64,000 nucleotides of DNA, from positions 3,906,001 to 3,970,000 of the forward strand of contig NZ_CP117430.1 in the NCBI RefSeq assembly GCF_030687395.1. The letters run 5' to 3'. Position 1 is the first letter of the stretch. Every line of letters begins with the position of its first letter. The position numbers were made by a program, and so were the translations under genes. This DNA is from Pseudomonas wuhanensis (GTDB taxonomy: Bacteria; Pseudomonadota; Gammaproteobacteria; Pseudomonadales; Pseudomonadaceae). Below are positions 34,700 to 43,907 of this stretch, one piece after another. A model generated the notes under the pieces. The model was not told the DNA's origin. It did not search any database and saw only the letters and a list, made by a program, of their open reading frames with translations.

Positions 34700-35344
34700 A
34701 TGCCCACGTTGAACCTGATCCAGCACCATCCAGCCGAAGGTCCTGGCGCCATTGCCGAATGGACCCGGGCCCGTGGCATTTCGCTGAGCGTGTTTCGCGC
34801 CGACCTCGACCAGTTGCCGCCGGTGAGCGCGGCACCCGCGATCCTGTTGGGTGGGCCTTACGAATCCAATGCTGGGCCGACGTGGCTGGAAGCGGAACGT
34901 CAGTGGCTGGCAGGCAGTCTCGATCAGGACGCGCCGGTGTTTGCGATTTGTCTGGGCGCGCAATTGCTGGCGCTGAGCCTGGGTGGCAATGTGCGGCGCA
35001 TGGCTCATCCCGAAACGGGCTGGACCACCGTGACCTTTGCCGATGGCCAGAGGCTGAAGGTGCTGGAATGGCACGAAGACGCGATTGATCTACCGGCGGA
35101 TGCACAGTTGCTGGCCAGCAGTGACGTGTGTGAGCAGCAGATGTACCGCGTCGGGGCGACGCGGGTGGGGTTGCAGTTCCACCCGGAGTGGAATGCCGAA
35201 TCGGTGGCGATTCTCAATGAGCACTTTGCCGAGGAATCGCCGTTGCCTCGGGGACCACAGGATAGCGCCGCCTATCAAGCCGTCGATGATTGGTTGCAGG
35301 CGACGCTGGATGAATGGTGGAACGCTTCATCAGCTCATCGCTGA
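34700..35344 (+). CDS. class I glutamine amidotransferase-like protein
   Basis: The 214-residue protein has the triad layout of GuaA-like amidotransferases: FAICLGAQLLALSLGG with the nucleophile Cys (near 80) and LQFHPEWNAES with the His-x-Glu pair. No synthetase domain is attached. Stand-alone members hydrolyse glutamine or gamma-glutamyl compounds. ATG 34700 is preceded by GAAGAG; GTG 34697 directly before it is the alternative. Confidence 0.82.
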   Translation: MPTLNLIQHHPAEGPGAIAEWTRARGISLSVFRADLDQLPPVSAAPAILLGGPYESNAGPTWLEAERQWLAGSLDQDAPVFAICLGAQLLALSLGGNVRRMAHPETGWTTVTFADGQRLKVLEWHEDAIDLPADAQLLASSDVCEQQMYRVGATRVGLQFHPEWNAESVAILNEHFAEESPLPRGPQDSAAYQAVDDWLQATLDEWWNASSAHR

Positions 35345-35363
35345 GTCTGAGAATTGATGGACT

Positions 35364-35499
35364 TCTGTGGCGAGGGAGCTTGCTCCCGCTCGGCTGCGAA
35401 GCAGCCGTAAATACTGAGAATGCGATCTCTCCTGAGAATCGTGGTTGGCCGTTTTCAGGGCCGCTTCGCGACCCAACGGGAGCAAGCTCCCTCGCCACA
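35364..35499. repeat. REP pair of the GTGGCGAGGGAGC type
   Basis: CTGTGGCGAGGGAGCTTGCT and its complement AGCAAGCTCCCTCGCCACAA enclose a centre with GGCTGCGAAGCAGCC. It lies between the amidotransferase gene and the convergent rhodanese gene. Confidence 0.9.
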
Positions 35500-35504
35500 A
35501 TTAG

Positions 35505-35939
35505 TCAGCATTCACAACTTATGGGCATCGCAACGACAGGTTGCACCGCAACACTCAATTCAAACCCCTCATCCAGCCACCCGGTCACCCCGCCAATCAT
35601 CTCCTTGACCGGGTAACCCAGCGCCGCCAGTTTCACCGCGGCCTTGTTGGCGCCGTTGCAATGGGGCCCTGCGCAATAGACCACGAACAACGTGGACTTC
35701 GAATAAGCCGCCAGGCCATCAGCCGTGATCAGTCGCCCCGGAATGTTGATCGCGCCCGGCACATGCCCGCGCTCAAACGCTAACGGTCCACGCACGTCGA
35801 CCAGGACAAAATCCACCTCGCCGGCCTGTTGGCTGCCATAGACGTCGGAACAATCGGTCTCGAAGGTCAGACGATTGCTGAAATGCATCAGGGCAATGGC
35901 GGACGGGGCAGCAGGAATTTCGCGAACCAGGCTGGGCAT
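35505..35939 (-). CDS. rhodanese-like sulfurtransferase
   Basis: The 144-residue protein is one rhodanese domain: FVLVDVRGPLAFERGHVPGAINIPG, then the active loop CAGPHCNGANKAA and GGVTGWLDEGF. The loop is longer than the usual six residues and holds two Cys. It is divergent from ftrA, an arrangement that suggests control by FtrA. ATG 35939 begins MPSLVREIPAAPSA; a longer frame is less likely. Confidence 0.85.
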   Translation of the reverse strand: MPSLVREIPAAPSAIALMHFSNRLTFETDCSDVYGSQQAGEVDFVLVDVRGPLAFERGHVPGAINIPGRLITADGLAAYSKSTLFVVYCAGPHCNGANKAAVKLAALGYPVKEMIGGVTGWLDEGFELSVAVQPVVAMPISCEC

Positions 35940-36039
35940 GGCTGTACTCCAAAGTCTCGGTGGGTGTGGGAAGACTTTATCTGCCCCGCGCTTATCGCTA
36001 CAGTGGCGCACAAGACACTCACCGGGAATTTTCCGCCAA

Positions 36040-37014
36040 ATGCAGCCCACCCCTGGATTGGTCGCGATTCTGGCCTACGACGGCCTCTGCACGTTCGAAT
36101 TCGGCATCGCCGTGGAGATCTTCGGTCTGGCACGGCCGGAGTTCGATTTCCCTTGGTATGAGCATCGTATTGTCGCTGTCGACCCAGGGCCGATGCGCGC
36201 CATGGGCGGCATTCAGGTGCTGGCCGACGGCGGGATGGAACTGCTGGAGGAGGCCCGGACCATTATCATTCCCGGTTGGCGCGATCGCAGCGCGGCGGTG
36301 CCTGAACCTTTGCTCGCCGCCCTGCGCCAGGCCCATGCCCGGGGCGCGCGATTGCTGTCGATCTGTTCCGGGGTATTCGTCCTGGCGGCCACCGGTTTGC
36401 TCGACGGTCACGGCGCCACGACACACTGGCGCTACACCGCTGAACTGGCCGAACGTTTTCCGGACATTCAAGTGGACCCGGATGTGCTCTATGTCGATTC
36501 CGGCCAATTGATCACCTCGGCCGGCAGCGCCGCGGGCATCGATGCCTGCCTGCACCTGGTCGCGCGGGATTTCGGCACTCAGGTGGCCAACTCGGTGGCG
36601 CGACGGTTGGTGATGTCGCCGCAACGCACCGGCGGTCAGGCGCAGTTCATTCCGTCACCGGTCAGCCCGACGCCACGCAGCGATCTGTCGCGGGTCATGC
36701 AATGGGCACGGGAACGTCTGCACGAACCGCTGGAGGTTCGCGACCTTGCCAGCGAGGCGGCCATGAGTGAGCGCACGTTCCTGCGGCGCTTCACCGAAGC
36801 CAGCGGCCTGCCGCCCAAGGCATGGTTGCAACATGAGCGCCTGGCCCGGGCCCGCGAGTTGCTGGAGAGCACCCGCCAGAACACCGAGCAGATTGCCCAG
36901 CACTGCGGTTATCGATCGGTGGAGAGTTTCCGGGTGGCGTTTCGCAGCGTGGTCGGCGTGCCACCGTCGGTGTATCGGGAGCGGTTTGGGCGTGAGGTAA
37001 AGGCGATTTCTTGA
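36040..37014 (+). CDS. ftrA: FtrA/GlxA-type AraC-family regulator
   Basis: The 324-residue protein has an N-terminal DJ-1/PfpI-like domain (VAILAYDGLCTFEFGIAVEIF, LLSICSGVFVLAATG) and a C-terminal AraC helix-turn-helix pair (DLASEAAMSERTFLRRF, QIAQHCGYRSVESFRVAF). This matches FtrA, about 320 residues. It is divergent from the rhodanese gene, a frequent partner. The ligand is unknown. Confidence 0.85.
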   Translation: MQPTPGLVAILAYDGLCTFEFGIAVEIFGLARPEFDFPWYEHRIVAVDPGPMRAMGGIQVLADGGMELLEEARTIIIPGWRDRSAAVPEPLLAALRQAHARGARLLSICSGVFVLAATGLLDGHGATTHWRYTAELAERFPDIQVDPDVLYVDSGQLITSAGSAAGIDACLHLVARDFGTQVANSVARRLVMSPQRTGGQAQFIPSPVSPTPRSDLSRVMQWARERLHEPLEVRDLASEAAMSERTFLRRFTEASGLPPKAWLQHERLARARELLESTRQNTEQIAQHCGYRSVESFRVAFRSVVGVPPSVYRERFGREVKAIS

Positions 37015-37028
37015 GGTGTGCTTGAGGG

Positions 37029-37127
37029 CCTCATCGCGGGCGAGCCCGCTCCCACAAAGTCTGCGTCGTACACAAGTTTTGTGCTCAATAGAGATCCACT
37101 GTGGGAGCGGGCTTGCCCGCGAAAGCG
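37029..37127. repeat. two REP units in outward orientation
   Basis: A unit ending GAGCCCGCTCCCACA (to about 37056) is followed by a unit starting TGTGGGAGCGGGCTTGCCCG (from about 37099). The order is opposite to that of the other pairs. Confidence 0.85.
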
Positions 37128-37148
37128 TCACATCAGACATCAATTATC

Positions 37149-37904
37149 TCAAGACTTTCGCAACAGATAGGTATCCATGATCCACCCATGCGCCAGCCGC
37201 GCCGCCTTGCGCACTCGCTCAATCTCATCCGCGACATCCTTGAGTTTGCCACTGATCAGGATTTCATCCGGCGTCCCCAGGTAAGCCCCCCAGTAAATCT
37301 CCGTCTCCTGATCGGCCACGTGATGGTAGGCATCTTGCGCATCCAGCATCACCACCAGGCTGTCGGCGTCACTCACCTGCCCCGCCGCCAACCGCCGGCC
37401 GGTGGTGATTTCAATCGAGCGACCGATGCGATTCAGCGGCACCTTATGTTGCGCCGCCAACGCCTGCACGCTGGTGATTCCGGGGATCACCTCGAACTCG
37501 AACACACACCGGCCTGACGCCAGAATCGCCTGCAGAATCCGAATGGTGCTGTCGTACAACGCGGGATCACCCCACACCAGAAAACCGCCGCACTGGTCGT
37601 CAGTCATTTCCTCGTTGATCAGCCGCTCGAAGGTCTGCTGCTTCGCGCGGTTCAGATCTTCGACGCTGGCCTTGTAGTCCACATCCCCGCGCTCCCGCTC
37701 CGGGCTATGGGCTTCGACAAAGCGGTAGTCGTGATCGGTGATGTAGCGCTCACAGATCTCGCGGCGCAGGTCGATCAGTTTGTCTTTGCTCTGGCCCTTG
37801 TCCATGAGGAAAAACACATCGACACGGTTCAGCGCCTTCACCGCCTGCATGGTGATGTAGTCGGGGTTGCCGGCGCCGACACCGATGACCAGAAGTTTTT
37901 TCAT
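37149..37904 (-). CDS. cobF: precorrin-6A synthase (deacetylating)
   Basis: The 251-residue protein is a tetrapyrrole methylase of the CobF type: LLVIGVGAGNPDYITMQAVKAL, GGFLVWGDPALYDSTIRIL and FEVIPGITSVQALAAQH. It methylates C-1 of precorrin-5 with loss of acetate in aerobic cobalamin synthesis. The ATG shares its A with the TGA stop of the upstream histidine-phosphatase gene, so translation is coupled. No other cob gene is in the window. Confidence 0.9.
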   Translation of the reverse strand: MKKLLVIGVGAGNPDYITMQAVKALNRVDVFFLMDKGQSKDKLIDLRREICERYITDHDYRFVEAHSPERERGDVDYKASVEDLNRAKQQTFERLINEEMTDDQCGGFLVWGDPALYDSTIRILQAILASGRCVFEFEVIPGITSVQALAAQHKVPLNRIGRSIEITTGRRLAAGQVSDADSLVVMLDAQDAYHHVADQETEIYWGAYLGTPDEILISGKLKDVADEIERVRKAARLAHGWIMDTYLLRKS

Positions 37905-38476
37905 CAACGTGCTCCCTCAGGTTCCGTGCCCATCAAGCGTAACCGCCAGCGACCGTTGAACCGCAACTCGATGGCCGACAACGGTTCGACGTCGATCTGG
38001 TTGAACGCCGCCCCCTGCAACACCTGCATCAGTGCGGCGCGAATGACAAAAGGATGGGTGATGGCAACGATATGCCCCGGCGTCGCCTCAAGGGTACTCA
38101 ACCACGCAGCCACCCGCTCACCGAGTTGCGACACCGATTCTCCACCGTGAGGCGCCGAGGTCGGGTCATTGAGCCAGGCCTGCAGCATCTGCGGTTCGGA
38201 TGTTTGCAGGTCGTCGATCGACGTGCCTTTCCAGCGCCCGAAATCGCAATCTGCCAGTGCCGCGACAATCTCCACGTCGCCGCCAAACAGCTCAGCGGTT
38301 TGCCGGGTCCGCCGTTCAGGGCCACAGAGCAAACGGGGTGTGCCCTTGAACTGGCGGCAACGCGAACCCTTCGCCGATTGCCAATCCATTTCCAACGGCT
38401 CATTCGTAGGAAAACACGCCAATTTTTGTGCGACGGTTCGAGCGTGGCACATCAGGGTCAAGCGGGTCGCCTGCAC
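37904..38476 (-). CDS. histidine-phosphatase-superfamily protein with altered RHG motif
   Basis: The 190-residue protein has the superfamily layout: RLTLMCHARTVAQ at the start, LLCGPERRTRQTAELFG, DCDFGRWKG, PHGGESVSQLGERVAAWL and HIVAITHPFVIRAAL. The catalytic RHG is replaced by CHA: the His stays but the Arg that normally contacts phosphate is gone. It overlaps cobF and may act in cobalamin loop assembly (alpha-ribazole phosphatase-like), but the altered motif leaves activity in doubt. The start is GTG. Confidence 0.78.
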   Translation of the reverse strand: MQATRLTLMCHARTVAQKLACFPTNEPLEMDWQSAKGSRCRQFKGTPRLLCGPERRTRQTAELFGGDVEIVAALADCDFGRWKGTSIDDLQTSEPQMLQAWLNDPTSAPHGGESVSQLGERVAAWLSTLEATPGHIVAITHPFVIRAALMQVLQGAAFNQIDVEPLSAIELRFNGRWRLRLMGTEPEGAR

Positions 38477-38817
38477 GGAAGATCACTCTGTCGATAGGAT
38501 GGAAAACGGCACGATGCTACGAGTAATCGGCCCATTGTGCCGCAAGAAGCGCGATCCAGGGCGCTTCGTTTCAAACAGTCGATCGGGTTGGCGGCCCCTT
38601 TTTATCCCCCATAAGTAGCGATCTCTGACACCACTATGGGCGATGTCCTACAACGTCAGTCGACATCCGCGTAGCCCCCGGCGCACGGGGTTTTCGCCCC
38701 ATTTTGCGGCTTTTAAAATCCATGCGAAAATTCACTAGACATGTAGCACACGTTACATAAATACTGTTTTAGCAATTTATGAAATGAAACCGACACATTC
38801 ATCCAGCAGGAGCCCGG
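38477..38817. other. divergent intergenic region of about 340 bp
   Basis: It holds the promoters of the histidine-phosphatase/cobF unit and the RpiR-type regulator. GAAGCGC/GCGCTTC (38546-38567) forms a small hairpin. No cobalamin-riboswitch sequence is recognisable upstream of the phosphatase gene. Confidence 0.5.
38741..38758. promoter_or_regulatory. 18-bp near-palindrome upstream of the RpiR-type gene
   Basis: ATGTAGCACACGTTACAT reads ATGTA-N8-TACAT, with arms matching at six of seven outer positions. It lies 60 bp before the regulator ATG and is a candidate autoregulatory operator. Confidence 0.45.
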
Positions 38818-39672
38818 ATGCCCTCTCTCAGAGACCTGATCACCGATCCCGGCCTGGAACTCACGCCATCGGAACGCAAAGTCATACGTGCCTTGCTGGA
38901 TCAGTACCCGCGTAACGGGCTGGGCCCGATGTCACGTCTGGCCGAACATGCCGGTGTCAGCGATCCGACCATCGTGCGGTTGGTAAAGAAGCTTGGTTTC
39001 AGCGGTTATGCCGACTTTCAGGAAGCCTTGCTCAGCGACATGGATGACCGCCTGCGCTCCCCCAGTACCCTGTTGCAACCCCGCGCCCATCTCAAGAAAG
39101 ATGATCCCTGGGACTATTATTTGGCGAACAGTCATCGGGCATTGGTCGATACCCAGGCGCTGACTCAACCCGAAGATGTACGAATTCTGATCGAATGGCT
39201 GCTCGACACCCGCCATCAGGTCCATTGCTTTGGCGGCCGCTTCAGCAGTTTCCTCGCCAACTATTTGCTCAACCATCTGCGCCTGCTGCGGCCCGGTTGT
39301 TTTGCCCTGGAAGACAACGCGCAATTGCCGGACCGGCTGTTCGACGTGCAGCGTCAGGACGTGGTGCTGGTGTTCGACTATCGCCGCTACCAGTCCCAGG
39401 CCCTGCGGGTCGCCAATGCTGCGAAGAGCCGGCATGCGCGGGTCGTGCTGTTCACCGATATCTACGCGTCACCGCTGCGGGAAATGGCCGACCTGATCAT
39501 CAGCGCACCGGTGGAATCGGCGTCGGCCTTCGACTCGATGGTTCCGGCGCTGGCCCAGGTTGAAGCACTGGTTGCCTGTCTGTCTCTGCGCAGCCCCGAT
39601 CTCGCCGAGCGCCTGGAAGGCATCGATGCCCTGCGGACCGACTTCGACACTCACCTGCTGGAGGATAAATAA
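38818..39672 (+). CDS. MurR/RpiR-family regulator
   Basis: The 284-residue protein has an N-terminal HTH_6 domain (TPSERKVIRALLDQYP, MSRLAEHAGVSDPTIVRLVKKLGFSGYADF) and a SIS domain (about 120-260) with VHCFGGRFSSFLANYLLNHL. RpiR proteins sense phosphosugars or related metabolites. It is 2 bp upstream of a cysteine hydrolase gene and heads a catabolic block up to 43788, probably its target. AGGAG precedes the ATG. Confidence 0.88.
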   Translation: MPSLRDLITDPGLELTPSERKVIRALLDQYPRNGLGPMSRLAEHAGVSDPTIVRLVKKLGFSGYADFQEALLSDMDDRLRSPSTLLQPRAHLKKDDPWDYYLANSHRALVDTQALTQPEDVRILIEWLLDTRHQVHCFGGRFSSFLANYLLNHLRLLRPGCFALEDNAQLPDRLFDVQRQDVVLVFDYRRYQSQALRVANAAKSRHARVVLFTDIYASPLREMADLIISAPVESASAFDSMVPALAQVEALVACLSLRSPDLAERLEGIDALRTDFDTHLLEDK

Positions 39673-39674
39673 GG

Positions 39675-40319
39675 ATGTTCACGCTCCCCCACCACTCGCC
39701 CCGGGACTTGCCGTTTGCCGCCGACCACACCGCACTATTGCTGGTGGACATGCAGCGTGCCTGGCTCGAGCCGCAGTTCGACCCGCACCTCAACGGGCCG
39801 GATGCCGAATACTTTCTGACCCGCGCCCACATGCAAGTGGTGCCCAATCAACGCCGGTTGCTCAGTGCCTTTCGCGGCGCCCGGCAAAACGTGCTGCACA
39901 CGCTCATCGAGAGCCTCACCGCCGATGGTCGCGACCGCTCGCTGGACCACAAACTCTCGGACATGCACCTGCCCAAGGGCAGCCTGCAAGCGCGAATCAT
40001 CGATGACCTGACGCCGGTCGAAAACGAAATCGTGTTGCCCAAGACCTCTTCCGGGGTCTTCAACTCCACCAACATCGACTACGTGCTGCGCAACCTTGAA
40101 ACCCGGCACCTGATCATCGCCGGCATCGTCACCGACCAGTGCGTCGACATGGCGGTGCGTGACGCCGCCGACCGTGGTTACTTGGTGACGCTGGTCGAAG
40201 ATGCCTGCGCCACCTACACCGAACAACGGCATCACGCCTGCCTGAACGCCATCAAGGGCTACTGCTGGATCGCCGACACCCAAACCGTGCTCCGCCGGTT
40301 GCAGGAGATGCAGCCATGA
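39675..40319 (+). CDS. isochorismatase-like cysteine hydrolase
   Basis: The 214-residue protein has the triad of the family: Asp25 (LLLVDMQRAW), Lys123 (VLPKTSSGVF) and Cys156 (GIVTDQCVDMAVRDA). Related enzymes cleave N-carbamoyl, nicotinamide or biuret-type amides. Its stop overlaps the start of the ligase gene (ATGA). In this operon it probably hydrolyses an amide intermediate; the compound is unknown. Confidence 0.87.
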   Translation: MFTLPHHSPRDLPFAADHTALLLVDMQRAWLEPQFDPHLNGPDAEYFLTRAHMQVVPNQRRLLSAFRGARQNVLHTLIESLTADGRDRSLDHKLSDMHLPKGSLQARIIDDLTPVENEIVLPKTSSGVFNSTNIDYVLRNLETRHLIIAGIVTDQCVDMAVRDAADRGYLVTLVEDACATYTEQRHHACLNAIKGYCWIADTQTVLRRLQEMQP

Positions 40320-41647
40320 GCGCTCGCCTGTCGCCACTGCCGATGACCACGATCGTCACCACCGACCTGATTGGCGTGACACGTGGCCGTTCCTTTCCCA
40401 CCGACGAACTCGATGCCTATCAAATGGCGGGCTGCGGCTGGGTGCCGGCCAACAGCGCCCTGACCCCGCAAGACATCATCGCCTCCAGCAATCCATGGGG
40501 TGCTTATGGCGACTTGCGGTTGATCCCCGACTTGAGCAGCCGGGTGACCGTCAACAACGGCCCGGATGCCAATGCCCCGGCGCTGGACTTCATTCACGGC
40601 GACATTCGCGAAACCGATGGCCGCCCGTGGGGCGCCTGCCCGCGCACGCTGTTGCGCAACGAGGTGGAGCGTTATCGCGATGAATTGGGACTGCAGATCA
40701 ACGCCGCGTTCGAACATGAATTCAACCTCGGCAGCGGCGCGGCTGAGCATCTGGCGTTCTCTCTTGAGGCTCAGCGCCAGGGTGCCGAGTTCGGCGGCTG
40801 GCTGCTCAGCGCACTGCGTGCCGGCGGTGTGGAACCGGAAATGTTCCTGCCGGAATATGGCAAGCACCAATACGAAATCACCTGCCGCCCGGCCCTTGGC
40901 GTCGCCGCCGCCGATCGCGCGGTGAACGTGCGCGAGATCACCCGGGAGATCGCCCGGCAAATGGGCCTGGACCTGAGTTTCGCGCCCAAGACCTCCGAGC
41001 AGGCGGTGTGCAATGGCGTGCATTTGCACGTGAGCCTGCAGGATCTGGCCGGCCACCCGGTGATGTACGACGCCGGCACCACCAACGGCCTGTCGACCCT
41101 CGGCCAGCATTGGGCCGCCGGCGTTCTGCATTATTTGCCGGCGCTCTGCGCCTTTACCGCACCGACACCGGTTTCCTACGAGCGCTTGCAGCCCCATCAC
41201 TGGAGCGCTTCCTACGCCTGCCTCGGCCAACGCAACCGCGAAGCGGCGCTGCGGATTTGCCCGACCGTGAGCCTGGGCGGCAAAGCCGTGGCGGCGCAGT
41301 ACAACCTGGAATTTCGCGCCATGGACGCCACCGCCTCGCCGCATCTGGCCATGGCCGCGTTGCTGATCGCCGGGCGCCTGGGCATCGAGCAGCAACTGGC
41401 CCTGAACGCGATCACCGATGAAGTCCCCGACTCCCTGAACGAAGAGCAACGCCAGGCCCGCGGCATCGTCGCCCTGCCCGGGTCCCTGTCCCAGGCCCTG
41501 GAATGCCTGCGCAACAGCGAAGCGCTGATCGAAGCCCTGCCGAGCGCCTTGCTGGACACCTGGTTCGCCCTTAAAACCGAGGAACTGAGGCTGACGGAAC
41601 AGCTCTCGCCCGCCGATCTTTGTGAGCACTATGCGCGCCTTTACTGA
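40316..41647 (+). CDS. glutamine-synthetase-family ligase (gamma-glutamylamide synthetase type)
   Basis: The 443-residue protein has the GS fold: an N-terminal beta-grasp (PMTTIVTTDLIGVTRGRSFP), metal-binding Glu residues in NAAFEHEFNLGSGAA and FLPEYGKHQYEI, VHLHVSLQDLAGH, and the Arg-bearing LGQRNREAALRICP. It resembles PuuA/PauA-type enzymes that glutamylate amines rather than assimilatory GlnA (it lacks the Tyr adenylylation region). It overlaps both neighbours. Confidence 0.85.
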   Translation: MSARLSPLPMTTIVTTDLIGVTRGRSFPTDELDAYQMAGCGWVPANSALTPQDIIASSNPWGAYGDLRLIPDLSSRVTVNNGPDANAPALDFIHGDIRETDGRPWGACPRTLLRNEVERYRDELGLQINAAFEHEFNLGSGAAEHLAFSLEAQRQGAEFGGWLLSALRAGGVEPEMFLPEYGKHQYEITCRPALGVAAADRAVNVREITREIARQMGLDLSFAPKTSEQAVCNGVHLHVSLQDLAGHPVMYDAGTTNGLSTLGQHWAAGVLHYLPALCAFTAPTPVSYERLQPHHWSASYACLGQRNREAALRICPTVSLGGKAVAAQYNLEFRAMDATASPHLAMAALLIAGRLGIEQQLALNAITDEVPDSLNEEQRQARGIVALPGSLSQALECLRNSEALIEALPSALLDTWFALKTEELRLTEQLSPADLCEHYARLY

Positions 41648-42383
41648 GTCCGCCGAACGGGGGCTCTATACCCAGCCTGCGTACACGCTGAGCCGGGAAG
41701 CCTCCGGGCACCCGCTGATTCTGGTGTGTGAACACGCCAGCCGTTTTATCCCGGCGGGGTTGAATGACCTGGGCTTGAGCCATGAAGCCGCCCGCGAACA
41801 CATCGCCTGGGACATCGGTGCCCTGGCGCTGGCCGAGGGCTTGTCCGAAGCACTGGGCGCGACCCTGTTGGCGGCCAATTATTCACGGCTGTTGATCGAC
41901 CTCAACCGCCCGCGCCATGCGCCGGACAGCATTCCGTTGCAGAGCGAGATTTATCAGGTGCCGGGCAATCGGGATCTGGACGAGGCCACCCGCGACTATC
42001 GCCGGCACTGCCTGTTCAAGCCGTTTCATGCACGCCTGCAAACCTTGATCGACGCCCGTGTGGCGCAAGGTCGACCGGTTCGCGTGGTAGGGATTCACAG
42101 TTTCACGCCGATTTATTACGGCCAGCCAAGGTCGCTGGAAGCCGGCGTGTTGTACGGACAGGCCGAGGAGTACGCCCAGCGAGTGATCGACGGGTTGAGC
42201 CTGCACCCGTTGAAAGTCGCCGGGAATCAACCGTACAAAGTCGATCCGCTGGGTGACATGACCGTGCCGGTTCATGGCGATGCACGAGGGCTTGAGTCGG
42301 TGTTGATCGAGGTACGCAACGATCTGCTGCGCACCCCCGAAAACATCGGTCGCTGGACCGACTATCTGGCGCCACTGCTGTAG
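41631..42383 (+). CDS. N-formylglutamate amidohydrolase-like protein
   Basis: The 250-residue protein has LILVCEHASRFIPAGL (zinc-site region of the HutG/FGase family), NYSRLLIDLNRPRHAP, VVGIHSFTPIYYG and LIEVRNDLL. ATG 41631 lies inside the end of the ligase gene (17-bp overlap). It probably hydrolyses an N-acyl or gamma-glutamyl intermediate made in this operon; histidine genes are absent, so a Hut role is unlikely. Confidence 0.83.
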   Translation: MRAFTESAERGLYTQPAYTLSREASGHPLILVCEHASRFIPAGLNDLGLSHEAAREHIAWDIGALALAEGLSEALGATLLAANYSRLLIDLNRPRHAPDSIPLQSEIYQVPGNRDLDEATRDYRRHCLFKPFHARLQTLIDARVAQGRPVRVVGIHSFTPIYYGQPRSLEAGVLYGQAEEYAQRVIDGLSLHPLKVAGNQPYKVDPLGDMTVPVHGDARGLESVLIEVRNDLLRTPENIGRWTDYLAPLL

Positions 42384-42438
42384 AGCAATAGCTTCGAACT
42401 CGCAGCGTGCAGCTGCTTTCATCAAGGAGAAGGGCTTC

Positions 42439-43788
42439 ATGGAAATTGAAGAATTCGGCTACAAGCAAGAGTTGAAACGCAGCCTGTCGCTGACAGACCT
42501 GGTGGTGTACGGGATGATCTTCATGATCCCCATCGCCCCGTTCGGCGTTTATGGTTACGTCAACGCCGAAGCGCCGGGGATGGTGCCGCTGGCCTACATC
42601 ATCGGCATGGTGGCGATGCTGTTCACCGCCCTCAGTTACGGCAGCATGGCCCGGGCCTTTCCGATTGCAGGCTCCGTGTATTCCTACGCACAACGCGGGC
42701 TTAACCCGCATGTCGGGTTTATCGCCGGTTGGCTGATGTTGCTCGACTACCTGCTGATTCCACCGCTGCTCTACGTGTACGCGGCGATGGCGCTGAATCA
42801 TTTGTACCCGGACATCCCGAAAGTCGGCTTCATCCTGGCCTTTCTGGTCAGCGCCACCTTCGTCAACCTGCGGGGCATCACCTTCACCGCGCGGATGAAC
42901 ATCATCTTTCTACTGGCGCAACTGGTGGTGCTGGGGATCTTCCTGTTCTACGCCTGGAATGCCCTGCACAACGGCGGCGGTAACGGTCAACTGACTCTGG
43001 CGCCGCTGTACAACCCCGAGACGTTCAACTTCGCCCTGCTGATGCAAGCGGTGTCGATTGCGGTGCTGTCGTTCCTTGGTTTCGATGCGATTTCCACCCT
43101 CGCCGAAGAGATCAAGGGAGACCCGGGCCGCAGCGTCGGCAAGGCTGCGCTGATTACATTGCTGGTGATGGGCGTGATCTTCGTGGTGCAGACCTGGATT
43201 GCTACCGACCTGGCCGCCGGCCTGGGCTTCAAGTCCGCCGACACCGCGTTCTATGAAATCGCCGAAATCGCCGCTGGCAGTTGGCTGGCGACCCTGACCG
43301 CCGTAGCCACCGCCCTGGCCTGGGGCGTCGCGGTCGCGATCACCTCGCAAGCGGCGGTTTCGCGCCTGCTGTTCGGCATGGCCCGGGACGGCAAACTGCC
43401 GAAAGTGCTGGCCAAGGTGCACCCGAAGCACAACACGCCGTATGTGAGCATCTATCTGGTGGCGGCGCTGTCGCTGGTGATCTGCTACCTGTTCATCAAC
43501 TCGGTGGACACCCTCACCTCCCTGGTGAACTTCGGCGCCCTGAGCGGCTTCATGTTGCTGCACCTGACCGTCATCAACTATTACTGGCGTCGGCAGAAGT
43601 CCGGCCAGGTGATTCGTCACCTGCTCTGCCCGGTGATCGGCTTCATCATCGTCGCAGCCATCATGTACAACATGGGCGTCGATGCACAGAAACTCGGCCT
43701 GATCTGGATTGCCCTGGGGCTGGTCTATCTATTCTTCCTCAACAAACTGGGTGCCAGCACGGTCCTACCCGACCCAAGCAATGGCTGA
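42439..43788 (+). CDS. APC-family amino acid/polyamine permease
   Basis: The 449-residue protein has twelve hydrophobic segments and the APC start LSLTDLVVYGMIFMIPIAPFGVYG, GSVYSYAQRGLNPHVGFIAGW and SFLGFDAISTLAEEIKGDP. It resembles the PuuP/YeeF group. AAGGAGAAGG precedes the ATG. As the uptake gene at the end of the RpiR-led operon it should import the pathway substrate. Confidence 0.87.
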   Translation: MEIEEFGYKQELKRSLSLTDLVVYGMIFMIPIAPFGVYGYVNAEAPGMVPLAYIIGMVAMLFTALSYGSMARAFPIAGSVYSYAQRGLNPHVGFIAGWLMLLDYLLIPPLLYVYAAMALNHLYPDIPKVGFILAFLVSATFVNLRGITFTARMNIIFLLAQLVVLGIFLFYAWNALHNGGGNGQLTLAPLYNPETFNFALLMQAVSIAVLSFLGFDAISTLAEEIKGDPGRSVGKAALITLLVMGVIFVVQTWIATDLAAGLGFKSADTAFYEIAEIAAGSWLATLTAVATALAWGVAVAITSQAAVSRLLFGMARDGKLPKVLAKVHPKHNTPYVSIYLVAALSLVICYLFINSVDTLTSLVNFGALSGFMLLHLTVINYYWRRQKSGQVIRHLLCPVIGFIIVAAIMYNMGVDAQKLGLIWIALGLVYLFFLNKLGASTVLPDPSNG

Positions 43789-43907
43789 CAAGAAAAAGGG
43801 CAGCGTCTGACATGAATTCAGGCGACTGCCGATTTAACGCGTGGAAACCGACAGTGATAGTCAGGTTCGGTGCAAATCGCCGAACCCTTTGATACAGGAG
43901 TACATCC

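Noticed and set aside
38477-38700. cobalamin riboswitch upstream of the phosphatase-cobF unit
   Set aside because: I looked for the conserved B12-box and core elements on the minus strand and found none.
40259-41629. 456-residue antisense frame across the ligase gene
   Set aside because: Shadow of the glutamine-synthetase-family gene.
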